Part shown: in pieces, positions 48,993 to 56,786 of the stretch
Layout: each line of letters starts with the position of its first letter
How positions within the stretch are numbered: the stretch's first letter is position 1
Assembly (NCBI RefSeq): GCF_036311985.1
Contig: NZ_JAZDCJ010000028.1
Reading direction: 5' to 3' (one strand)
Origin: JAZDCJ01 sp036311985
GTDB lineage: Bacteria; Actinomycetota; Actinomycetes; Actinomycetales; Micrococcaceae
DNA length: 64,000 bases
Position numbers and translations under genes: made by a program
The notes under the pieces: model-generated
Told to the model about the DNA's origin: nothing
What the model saw: the letters and a program-made list of their open reading frames with translations, nothing else
The model's database searches: none

Positions 48993-49991
48993 GTGGCAGA
49001 GTGGAACCGGGAGTGGGCCTCCGAGCAGTGGCAGGCCGGGGTCCGGGAATGGATCTCCATGGTCCTGGACACCTACTCGCTGGCCCAGACCGGCCCCCTG
49101 GAGCAGAAGCGGATCCGGCTCTGGTCCACGCAGATCGTGGTCCCCACCGACCACGGGCGGCTGTACTTCAAGGCGAACAACCCGGGCCAGCAGGGCGAGG
49201 CCTCGGTCACGGCGACGGCAGCCAACCTGGCGCCCGAGCAGCTCGTCATGCCGCTCGCGATCGAACCGGCCCGCGGCTGGATGATCTCCCCCGACTACGG
49301 CGACACGCTGACGTCCCTGCCGAGCACGGACTACCAGCTGTGGGTCCGCCTCGTGTGCGACTTCGCGAGGCTCCAGCTCGAGCTCGTCCCCTTCGGCGAC
49401 ACGCTGTTCGACGCGGGGCTTCTGCACATGGACCCGGCCTGGCTGCCCGCCTACATCGACGAGCAACTGGTCCTGCATGCCTCGATGCCTCCCGAGCACC
49501 CCCTGCACCTGCCCGCGCGCGACGCGGAGGACCTGCACCGCCAGCTCGACGTCATCCACGGGATGTGCGATTACCTCGCCGCCGGGCCCGTGCCCTTGAC
49601 GCTGGAGCACAACGACCTGCACCGGAACAACACCTTCCTGCCCTCCACCCCGGACGAGCCGCTGCGCTTCATGGACCTCGGCGACGCGTACTGGGCCCAC
49701 CCGTTCTCCAGCCTCGGCCGGCCCATCGCCGCGATGTGCGAGGAGCTCGGCACGACGCCGTCGGACCCGCGGATCCGGCGCGTGGTCACGGCCTACCTGG
49801 AGCAGTGGCGGGAGTACGGCACGGTCGAGCAGCTGCGCCCCTACGTGGAACCGGCCCTGAGGATCGGGAAGATGCAGGCGCACGGGACGTGGATGCGGAT
49901 CCTTTCCGGAGCGGACGAGGACGAGCTGCGGCGCTACGCGCACCTGACCCTGCGTCCCCTGGCAGAGCTCATCCAGCCGGTCCTGGGATAG
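48993..49991 (+). CDS. APH-type phosphotransferase family protein
   Basis: A 332-residue kinase-fold protein starting at GTG. The catalytic loop LEHNDLHRNNTFL and the metal-binding FMDLGDAYWAHPFSSL are clear, while the N-lobe lysine is in LYFKANN. It is not closely like known resistance enzymes; substrate unknown. It follows the permease by 41 bp. Confidence 0.75.
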   Translation: MAEWNREWASEQWQAGVREWISMVLDTYSLAQTGPLEQKRIRLWSTQIVVPTDHGRLYFKANNPGQQGEASVTATAANLAPEQLVMPLAIEPARGWMISPDYGDTLTSLPSTDYQLWVRLVCDFARLQLELVPFGDTLFDAGLLHMDPAWLPAYIDEQLVLHASMPPEHPLHLPARDAEDLHRQLDVIHGMCDYLAAGPVPLTLEHNDLHRNNTFLPSTPDEPLRFMDLGDAYWAHPFSSLGRPIAAMCEELGTTPSDPRIRRVVTAYLEQWREYGTVEQLRPYVEPALRIGKMQAHGTWMRILSGADEDELRRYAHLTLRPLAELIQPVLG

Positions 49992-50011
49992 CCGCCACCC
50001 CGCCGGCGGGG

Positions 50012-50821
50012 TCAGCGCTGCGGCCAGGCTCCCCGTTCGGCCAGGACGCCCGCCAAGAGGTCGGCCCGGTCCGTCATGATCCCGTCGACCCCGAGGTCGA
50101 TCAGCCGGCGCATGTCGCCTGGCTCGTCCACGACCCACACGTGCACGTGCAGGCCCTCGGAATGCGCGTGGGCCAGGAAGCGCGGCGTCACGAGGGGCAA
50201 GCGGCCGGACCGCTCCGGCACCTGCAGCGCCACGACGCCGCGCAGCCACGGCCGCAGGAGCCGCTGCAGCCCCAGCGCGGACAGCAGCGTGAAGGCCGCG
50301 ACGAGCGGAGCTCCCGGGCTCGCGGCCAGGGGTCCGGGCACGCGCCGCTGGACGGCGCGGCGGCGGGCGTCGGAGAAGGAGGCCACGAGCACGCGGTCCC
50401 GCGCCCCGTACTGCTCGATCAGGCGCGCCATCGGCTCCGCCCCGGCCGCGTCCTTGAGGTCCACGTTCAGGTGCACGTCCGGCCAGGCGGCCAGGAGCTC
50501 CTCGAAGGTGGGGATCGGCTCCGTGCCGGCGACCCGGAAAGCCCCGAGCTCCGCCGCCGTGTGGTCGCCGAGCCGGCCCGACCCGTCCGTGGTGCGCTCG
50601 AGCGTCTCGTCGTGGAAGACCATGAGGACGCCGTCCCGGCTGGTCCGCACGTCCAGCTCGAGGTAACGGAATCCCAGCTCGACGGCGGCGCGGAACGCGG
50701 CCATCGTGTTCTCCGCCCCGTCCGGCGCGAAGCCGCGATGGGCGAAGGCGAGCGGTCCCCGGGCAGAACCGGGGAGGCTACGATGCAGGTACGGAACCCC
50801 GCGCGGGACCGGTGCGTTCAC
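50012..50821 (-). CDS. Glycerophosphodiester phosphodiesterase
   Basis: Hydrolyses glycerophosphodiesters to glycerol-3-phosphate and an alcohol. The 269-residue GDPD barrel has FAHRGFAPDGAENTMAAF with the catalytic His and Arg, LELDVRTSRDGVLMVFHDETLERTTDG with the metal-binding ELD and second His, and VDLKD, VWVVDEP and GVDGIMTDR at the end. There is no signal peptide. The GTG at 50821 is the only start that keeps the whole fold. It is divergent from the nitrilase-like gene. Confidence 0.9.
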   Translation of the reverse strand: MNAPVPRGVPYLHRSLPGSARGPLAFAHRGFAPDGAENTMAAFRAAVELGFRYLELDVRTSRDGVLMVFHDETLERTTDGSGRLGDHTAAELGAFRVAGTEPIPTFEELLAAWPDVHLNVDLKDAAGAEPMARLIEQYGARDRVLVASFSDARRRAVQRRVPGPLAASPGAPLVAAFTLLSALGLQRLLRPWLRGVVALQVPERSGRLPLVTPRFLAHAHSEGLHVHVWVVDEPGDMRRLIDLGVDGIMTDRADLLAGVLAERGAWPQR

Positions 50822-50850
50822 GCGTGACACTCTACGGCAGGAGGCGGCCC

Positions 50851-51525
50851 GTGGCCCTCGTCCGGCTCGCGCACGGATCCCCCGGTCCGAGCGCCCGGGA
50901 GAACCTGGACCTCGTGCGTGCCTGGGCGGAGGCCGCGGCGTACGACGGCGCGGCCGTGCTCGTGACCCCCGAGCTGTTCTGCGCACCGGATCCCACCGCG
51001 TCCGGCGGGGCGCTCAGGGCCCGCTTCGCCGAGATCGCGCGCACCTCCGGGATCGCCCTGGTCGCCTCGAGCCCGGAGCACGACGCCGGGGCGCGCTTCG
51101 TTGCGCTGAGCTGGTGGGACCGCTTCGGGAACCTCGGCGGGCACGTCCGAAAGCACCGCCCCGGCCCCGCCCAGCTCGCGTCCGGCTTCAGCGCGTGGGA
51201 CGGACCTCCGGCGGCTGCGGCCCTGCAGGGCGAGGGCCTCGAGGGCGGCGTCATCTGCTGTGCCGACGACGTGGAGATCCCCGAGTTCGCGGCCTTCCTG
51301 AAGCATTCCGGCGCCGCGCGGGCGCTCGTGTCGGGCTCCGAAACCACCGCCCTCCTTGAATTCCGTAACGCGCATATACCCGATTCGGCATACTGGAATC
51401 CGATGAGATCGGGCGTGCCGTTTTCCCAACGCGGCCCCCTGCCCCAACCGCTCCTGCGCCCCTTGCCGCGGCCCTACGCCGGTTGGTTCGACGCCCGGCC
51501 GCCGGAACCGCGCGACGGATCCTGA
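50851..51525 (+). CDS. Nitrilase-superfamily carbon-nitrogen hydrolase-like
   Basis: A 224-residue protein with a recognisable Glu-Lys-Cys triad: VTPELFCAP, VRKHRPGP, and GVICCADDVEIPEF. That makes a C-N hydrolase likely, although it is shorter than the usual 260-300 residues and the C-terminal region is atypical. AGGAGG lies six bases before the GTG at 50851, which decides the start; an upstream GTG at 50824 would meet the divergent GDPD start. A dispersed word (51080-51089) encodes HDAG. Confidence 0.6.
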   Translation: MALVRLAHGSPGPSARENLDLVRAWAEAAAYDGAAVLVTPELFCAPDPTASGGALRARFAEIARTSGIALVASSPEHDAGARFVALSWWDRFGNLGGHVRKHRPGPAQLASGFSAWDGPPAAAALQGEGLEGGVICCADDVEIPEFAAFLKHSGAARALVSGSETTALLEFRNAHIPDSAYWNPMRSGVPFSQRGPLPQPLLRPLPRPYAGWFDARPPEPRDGS

Positions 51526-51550
51526 GCGACGGCTCAACGGCTGCGGCGGG

Positions 51551-52360
51551 TTAGCGGGGCGTTTCGGCGAGGAGGTCCTCGATAACGCGGGCCACGCCGT
51601 CGTCCTCCAGGCTCCGGGCCAGTCCGGCGGCGGCCGCCTTGGCCAGCGGGTGCCCGGAGTCCATGGCATAGCCGCGGCCGGCCCAGGCGAGCATCTCGAC
51701 GTCGTTCGGCATGTCCCCGAAGGCCACGACGTCCCCGGCCCCGAAGCCGTGCCCGGCGGCGAAGCGCTCCAGGGCCACGGCCTTGTTCACGTCCGGGCGG
51801 GCCATCTCCAGCAAGGCGACCCCCGGGGCGGAATGCGTCAGGGCCACGAGGTCCGCCACGGCCGGGTGCACGGCCTCGAAGAACACGTCCGCCGTCGGCG
51901 CGGAGGACTTCGCCAACAGCTTCACGACGCCCTCGGCCTCGAGCCGCTCGAGGGGGAACCAGTCCGGCTGGACCCCGTCGAGCCGGCGGAGCTCGGCGGG
52001 TTCCACGAACCCCGGTTCCACGTAGAGTCCCAGCGTGGTCTCCGCGGCGAAGCGGGCGCCGGGCTCCAGCCCCAGGATCCGCTCCCGGACCTCTTCGACG
52101 GCGGCCGTCGGCAGCGGAGAGGCCTCGAGGATGCGCTCCTCCTCCAGGTCGTACACGAGCGCGCCGTTGGAGCAGATCACCGTGCCGAGGTGGCCGAAGG
52201 CGCGCTGGACGGGGCCGAGCCAGCGGAACGGGCGGCCCGTCACGAACACCACGTGGATCCCGGCCTCGCGGGCGCCGCGGAAGGCCGCGACCGTCCTCGG
52301 CGAGATGCTGCCGTCAGGATGCAGGATGGTCCCGTCGATGTCGCTCGCGATCAGGCGCAT
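51551..52360 (-). CDS. HAD-superfamily (Cof-type) phosphatase
   Basis: A 269-residue HAD-IIB phosphatase with DIDGTILHPDG (motif I, residues 7-17), VFVTGRPFRW, KLLAK, and VVAFGDMPNDVEMLAWAG (motif IV). It is similar in design to the protein at 28275-29126 but not a close copy. It ends 26 bp from the convergent nitrilase-like gene. The next gene on the strand, a PfkB kinase, ends 15 bp before its start, so the two may form a sugar-phosphate unit. Confidence 0.87.
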   Translation of the reverse strand: MRLIASDIDGTILHPDGSISPRTVAAFRGAREAGIHVVFVTGRPFRWLGPVQRAFGHLGTVICSNGALVYDLEEERILEASPLPTAAVEEVRERILGLEPGARFAAETTLGLYVEPGFVEPAELRRLDGVQPDWFPLERLEAEGVVKLLAKSSAPTADVFFEAVHPAVADLVALTHSAPGVALLEMARPDVNKAVALERFAAGHGFGAGDVVAFGDMPNDVEMLAWAGRGYAMDSGHPLAKAAAAGLARSLEDDGVARVIEDLLAETPR

Positions 52361-52375
52361 GGCGTGGGCGCCGGG

Positions 52376-53290
52376 CTAGGGGATCTCGTGGCGGTACGGC
52401 GGGTTGGCGCCGGCCCGGGACACCGTGATCGCGGCGGCGCGCGCGGCGTAGTCCAGGATCTCCCCGAGCTGGCCGGGCGTCAGTTGGCGCAGGGCCTCCC
52501 GCCGGGCGGCGCCGACGAGCTCGCGGTCGGCGAGCGCCGAGACGAGCGCGGCCATGAAGGAGTCGCCGGCGCCGACGGTGTCCACGACGTCGACGACGGG
52601 CGCCTGGGCGCGCGCCGGACCCCCGGCCACGAGCCCCCACGGGCCGCGCGAGCCGTAGGTGGCCACGACCATCGCCGGGCCCATCGCGAGCCAGGCCGCG
52701 GCCGTGTCCTCGACGCTGCGGTTCGGGTAGAGCCATTCCAGGTCGCTGTCGCTCGCCCGGACCACGTCGCTCAGGGCCACGAAGCGCTCGACCTGCGCGA
52801 CGGCGTCGGAATGGTCCTCGACGAAGCTCGGGCGCACGTTGGGGTCGAAGGTGATGGTCGCGTGCGGGCGCGCCCGGCGGACGGCGGCGAGGACGGTGCC
52901 CGCCCCGGGTTCCACGACGGTGGCGATCGATCCGGTGTGCAGGACCTGGGCGTCGTCGAGGGCGCGGTGCGCCACCGCCTCGAAGCCGGAGAGGTCCCAG
53001 ACGAGGTCGAAGTCGTACGTCGCGGCGCCGACGGGGTCCAGGACGCCGCGGGCGGTGCTCGTCGGGAACCCGTCCGGGGACAGGACCTCCCGCACCGAGT
53101 TCTCCGCGAGGTGCTGGTGGATCTTCCGCCCGAAGTCGTCGTCGCCGTAGCGGCCCACGAACGTCACGGGATGCCCGAGCCGGGCCAGGCCCACGGCGAC
53201 GTTCATCGGGCTTCCCCCGACGTAGCTCTTGGGTGCGGCGAGCCCTCCGGACAGGACGTCCACCAGGGCCTCGCCCATGACTGTCAGCAC
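52376..53290 (-). CDS. PfkB-family carbohydrate kinase (fructokinase-like)
   Basis: A 304-residue ribokinase-fold kinase. The N-terminal MGEALVDVL, the sugar-binding GGSPMNVAVGLARLG, and the C-terminal anion hole DTVGAGDSFMAALVSAL are conserved. The best guess is fructokinase; ribokinase-like alternatives remain. It starts at GTG 53290. The HAD phosphatase gene follows closely. Confidence 0.87.
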   Translation of the reverse strand: MLTVMGEALVDVLSGGLAAPKSYVGGSPMNVAVGLARLGHPVTFVGRYGDDDFGRKIHQHLAENSVREVLSPDGFPTSTARGVLDPVGAATYDFDLVWDLSGFEAVAHRALDDAQVLHTGSIATVVEPGAGTVLAAVRRARPHATITFDPNVRPSFVEDHSDAVAQVERFVALSDVVRASDSDLEWLYPNRSVEDTAAAWLAMGPAMVVATYGSRGPWGLVAGGPARAQAPVVDVVDTVGAGDSFMAALVSALADRELVGAARREALRQLTPGQLGEILDYAARAAAITVSRAGANPPYRHEIP

Positions 53291-53321
53291 AATGAACCCT
53301 CTCGGAGTCGACGCGGTGAAT

Positions 53322-54161
53322 TCAATATACCGGGGCGAACGCCTCCGCCGCCGCCACGCAGGCCGCCCAGGCCGTGGATTCCGGGTTGATCAGGGCGTAG
53401 TGGTCTCCCGGGGTCCAGTGGAAGCGCACCGGGTCCCCCGCGGCGCGGGCCGCCTCGGCGTAGCGGATCCCCTGCGCGGACGGGACGTCGAGGTCGGCGT
53501 CTGCGTGCATCACGGCGACGGGGACGCCGATCGGCAGCATCGCGAGCGGGTCGGCGCCGCGCCATCGGGCGGGCGCCTCGTCCGGGTCCGCGCCGAGCAG
53601 GATCCGGGCGGCGCCGTCGCTCAGCTGCCGGGCCGCGGCGTCGTGCAGGCACAGCACCCCCGACTGGCTCACGACGCCGGCGGGACGCAGGAGCGGTTCC
53701 GCGCCGGGCGACCCGGCGGGCAGGACGTGCCGCCCGGCCGCCCACACCGCGAGGTGCCCGCCGGCCGAGTGGCCGATCAGCACCACGGGTCCCGGATCGA
53801 GCCCGAGCCCGGCGAACGCCCCGGGGATCAGATCCAGTCCCGCCGCGACGTCCTCGAACGTCTCCGGCCATCCTCCGCGGTCGTCCCCGGGCCCACCGGT
53901 GCGCCGGTACTCGAGGTTCCAGGCGGCCCAGCCCCGCGCCGCGAGGTCGGCGGCGAGCGGGCGGCCGAGCCCGGCGTCGTACGCGGTACGCCAGTATCCC
54001 CCGTGGATGACGACGGCGGTGCCGCGGTGGGTGCCCGACGGCAGGGTCAGTTCGGCGTACTGGCTCGGCGCGTCCCCGTAGCGGTGCACGGCGGGTCCGT
54101 GCGGGGACGGGGTCACGGGGCGGGCGGGCACGGGATCGGCGGGCACCTGCTCGGCGGGCAC
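53322..54161 (-). CDS. Alpha/beta hydrolase (esterase/kynurenine formamidase-like)
   Basis: A 279-residue hydrolase with oxyanion HGGYWR (about 53-58), nucleophile elbow GHSAGGHLAVW, and the late Asp and His in HADADLDVP and GDHYALI. It belongs to the BD-FAE/kynurenine-formamidase-like esterases. Near the start several in-frame GTG codons in a VPAxxVPAxPVPA repeat make the exact start uncertain. It begins 4 nt after the enoyl-CoA hydratase gene. One dispersed word (53971-53980) reads YDAG. Confidence 0.8.
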   Translation of the reverse strand: MPAEQVPADPVPARPVTPSPHGPAVHRYGDAPSQYAELTLPSGTHRGTAVVIHGGYWRTAYDAGLGRPLAADLAARGWAAWNLEYRRTGGPGDDRGGWPETFEDVAAGLDLIPGAFAGLGLDPGPVVLIGHSAGGHLAVWAAGRHVLPAGSPGAEPLLRPAGVVSQSGVLCLHDAAARQLSDGAARILLGADPDEAPARWRGADPLAMLPIGVPVAVMHADADLDVPSAQGIRYAEAARAAGDPVRFHWTPGDHYALINPESTAWAACVAAAEAFAPVY

Positions 54162-54165
54162 GTTC

Positions 54166-54975
54166 TCAGCGGCCGGGGAACGCGGCGCGTTCCTTCGCCA
54201 CGAACGCGGCGCGGCCCACGGCCGAGTCCTCGGTCGTGAACGCCTCGCGGAAGCCCGCCGCCTCCACCTCGAGCCCCTCGGCGACCCCCAGGCCCTGGAC
54301 GCGGTGCATGGTGCGCTTGGCGTTGGCGACGGCCGTCGGCGAGACCCGGGCGAGCTCGGCGATCGTGGCGCGCGCGCCGTCCATCAGGGCCGCGGCGTCG
54401 TCGAACACCCGGTTGACGAGGCCGATTCCGTGGGCGTGCCGCGCGTCGATGCGCCGGCCCGTGAAGATCAGCTCGCGCGCCTGACCCGCGCCGACGCGCT
54501 GCTGCAGTCGCACCGAGCCGCCGAATCCGGGGACCAGGCCCAGGGCGACCTCGGGCTGGCCGAAGGAGGCGTCCGCGGAGGCGTAGATGAAGTCGCACGC
54601 CAGGGCCAGCTCGCAGCCGCCGCCGAGGGCGAAGCCGTTGACCGCGGCGATCACGGGCACGGGCAGCTCCTCGAGCCGCAGCGTCACCTGGTGCATGCGC
54701 CGGCCGTAGGCCTCGGCCGTGGCGGGGTCCATGCCGTCCATCTCGCGGATGTCCGCCCCGGCCACGAAGGCCTTGGTCCCGGCGCCCGTGAGGACGATCC
54801 CGCGCACCGGCCAGTCGGCGTCGCGGCCGATCCCCTCCAGCCGCCCGGTGAGCGCCAGGAGGTCGTCGACGACCTGGTTGGCCAAGGCGTTCAGCGCCTC
54901 GGGGCGGTTGACCGTGACGATCAGGGCGTCGCCGTCCTGCTCGAGGCTCAGCGTGGCGTAGCTTCCCCAGTCCAT
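54166..54975 (-). CDS. Enoyl-CoA hydratase/isomerase family protein
   Basis: A 269-residue crotonase-fold protein. The oxyanion-hole segments are TKAFVAGADIREM (about 69-81) and NGFALGGGCELALACDF (about 114-130). The catalytic Glu side is in SFGQPEVALGLVPGFGGSVRL. It probably hydrates enoyl-CoA in fatty-acid or amino-acid breakdown. An AAGGAG site lies six bases before the ATG at 54975. It forms an operon with the esterase. Confidence 0.9.
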   Translation of the reverse strand: MDWGSYATLSLEQDGDALIVTVNRPEALNALANQVVDDLLALTGRLEGIGRDADWPVRGIVLTGAGTKAFVAGADIREMDGMDPATAEAYGRRMHQVTLRLEELPVPVIAAVNGFALGGGCELALACDFIYASADASFGQPEVALGLVPGFGGSVRLQQRVGAGQARELIFTGRRIDARHAHGIGLVNRVFDDAAALMDGARATIAELARVSPTAVANAKRTMHRVQGLGVAEGLEVEAAGFREAFTTEDSAVGRAAFVAKERAAFPGR

Positions 54976-55106
54976 GGGCGCTCCTTTGCGTGGTGGCGGT
55001 GCGGCCGCGGGGCCGCCGTGCTGTGGCCAGCATGCCAGATCCCGCCGCCGGGGCTCCAGCGGGCGCCGTGCGGCGGCTGCCGCGTGCCCGGGAGCCGCGG
55101 GCCCGG

Positions 55107-56363
55107 CTACTGCGTGCGCGGCGGGTACTTGGCGTACTTGCGGAACTGGTTCGCGGCGCTGATGGCGAGGTAGAGCAGCCGCCGCGGGTGCCGCTCGGCA
55201 CGGTAGCGCAGGGGGTTCACGGCCCGGCGGGCGCGGAGCAGGCGGGCGGCCTTCCCGCCGACCGGCCCGCGCAGGTGCCGCTTGAGCAACGGGGCGGGCA
55301 GGACGGTGTAGAGCACCTCGGCGTCGGCCACGGCCATCCCCTCGGGCAGCCCCGACGGCTCGAAGTCCGGGCCCAGGGCCGAGCGCACGTAGTAGCGGGC
55401 CGCGTTGTGGCCCGCGGCCGTGACGTAGTAGTGGTTGCGGCCCAGGCGCGGATTCAGCTCGAAGAACTTCACCACGCCGTCCCGGGGATCCAGCTTGGCG
55501 TCGAACATCCCGAACCCCGTCCAGCCGAGGTGCTCGAGGATCCGCCGGCCCTGGGCGATGACCTCGTCGTCGCGGGCCACGACGATCGCCGCCGAGTTGC
55601 CCAGCACGATCGGGGCGTGCTCCTCCACGACCACCTCGCCGTAGGCGGCGAGGCGCACCGAGCCGGGGGCGTCGCAGAAGTACGTGCACAGGCGCATGTT
55701 CTCGTCGCCGCCCGGAATCGACTCCTGGAGGATGAACGTGCCCTCGTAGCCGGAGGACGCGATCCGCTCCAGCAGGTCCTCGAGTTCCGCGCGGTCCGCG
55801 ATCGAGTGCACCTTCTGCTTGCCCGCGAACCTCGCCCGCACCCATGCGGAGGAGTCCGACGGCTTCCCGATGAGGGGGAACGGCAGCTCGGCGGGCAGGG
55901 GCCGGGGGTGGGCCCCGGCGTCGTACTCGATCGTGACGGGATGGGGCACGCCCAGCTCGGCGCACAGGGCGTAGAAGTTCTGCTTCAGCGCAGCGCGCTC
56001 CATGAGTTCGAGCGGCACGTAGGGGATCGTGTAGAGCGGCTCGAGACGCGCGCGGTGGCGCGTGATGAGCATGACCTGCAGGTCCAGCGATCCGCACAGC
56101 AGGAGCGGGCGCGGGTTCGCGCCGTTCCCCGTGAGCTCCGCCCCGAGCGCCAGGAGGTGCGCGACGACAGCGGACTCGTCCACCATGGTGCCCGCCGGGC
56201 GGACGTCCACGGCGACCGAGTGTTCCAGGACGCCGTTGGACTGCGCGGGAACGGCGGCGCTGACGACGCCGTAGGCCTCGTGGAACTCGCGGGCCAGGGA
56301 ATAGGTGCCGATGTCCCCGCCGAGGATGACGGGGACGAACGGTTGGGAGTCCGGAATGCGCAT
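55107..56363 (-). CDS. ATP-grasp ligase, D-aspartate-ligase-like
   Basis: A 418-residue ATP-grasp protein. It opens with PVILGGDIGTYSLAREFHEAYG, very like the beginning of Enterococcus D-aspartate ligase, which adds D-Asp to the lysine of the peptidoglycan stem. The ATP-grasp part has FPLIGKPSDSSAW, GTFILQESIPGGDENMRL and the metal-binding FFELNPRLGRNHYYV. Micrococcaceae have varied interpeptide bridges, so a bridge-forming role is reasonable. The attached amino acid is unknown. A loop YDAGAHPRPL carries a dispersed word (55915-55924). The ~130-bp gap before the next gene is empty. Confidence 0.7.
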   Translation of the reverse strand: MRIPDSQPFVPVILGGDIGTYSLAREFHEAYGVVSAAVPAQSNGVLEHSVAVDVRPAGTMVDESAVVAHLLALGAELTGNGANPRPLLLCGSLDLQVMLITRHRARLEPLYTIPYVPLELMERAALKQNFYALCAELGVPHPVTIEYDAGAHPRPLPAELPFPLIGKPSDSSAWVRARFAGKQKVHSIADRAELEDLLERIASSGYEGTFILQESIPGGDENMRLCTYFCDAPGSVRLAAYGEVVVEEHAPIVLGNSAAIVVARDDEVIAQGRRILEHLGWTGFGMFDAKLDPRDGVVKFFELNPRLGRNHYYVTAAGHNAARYYVRSALGPDFEPSGLPEGMAVADAEVLYTVLPAPLLKRHLRGPVGGKAARLLRARRAVNPLRYRAERHPRRLLYLAISAANQFRKYAKYPPRTQ

Positions 56364-56479
56364 GGGCTCCACGCTACCGGCGCGCCACGGGGAGTTCTCC
56401 CCATCGCCACGCCCGCCGGGGCGCGCTAGCGTCGTGTCCGGACGCGGCACCGGCCGCGTCGGGACCCCGGGAGGCCACG

Positions 56480-56782
56480 GTGAAGTACGAGCTCGACGTG
56501 GGCGGCATGCGCACGCTGCTCAACACCCTCGACACCACGGTCCTGGACCTGCCGCAGGACGTGGTCGCGCTCGAGGACGCCGTCGCGGCACTGAAGGGCG
56601 CTCTGGGCGGCAGCCGCGGCGCGGCCCGCACCGAGCGCCTCGGCGAGGACGTGCTGGGACCGGACGGCCTCGCCGTCGTCGTGCGCTGCGAGAACGCGGC
56701 CGCCGCCGGGCGGGGCGTGCTCGACGCCGTCGTCGACGGGGACGAGCGGATGGCCGACGACGCCCGCGCCAAGGCGTCCTGA
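56480..56782 (+). CDS. Small helical WXG100/DUF6507-like protein
   Basis: A 100-residue, mostly helical acidic protein starting at GTG, without a signal peptide or cysteine-rich motif. Its size, helical pattern, central Gly-rich turn (LGGSRGAARTE) and ending (GDERMADDARAKA) resemble WXG100-type partners or the DUF6507 family, though it has no WxG triplet itself. It is 4 bp from the large DUF1023 gene and is probably its partner for export. Confidence 0.5.
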   Translation: MKYELDVGGMRTLLNTLDTTVLDLPQDVVALEDAVAALKGALGGSRGAARTERLGEDVLGPDGLAVVVRCENAAAAGRGVLDAVVDGDERMADDARAKAS

Positions 56783-56786
56783 CGCC

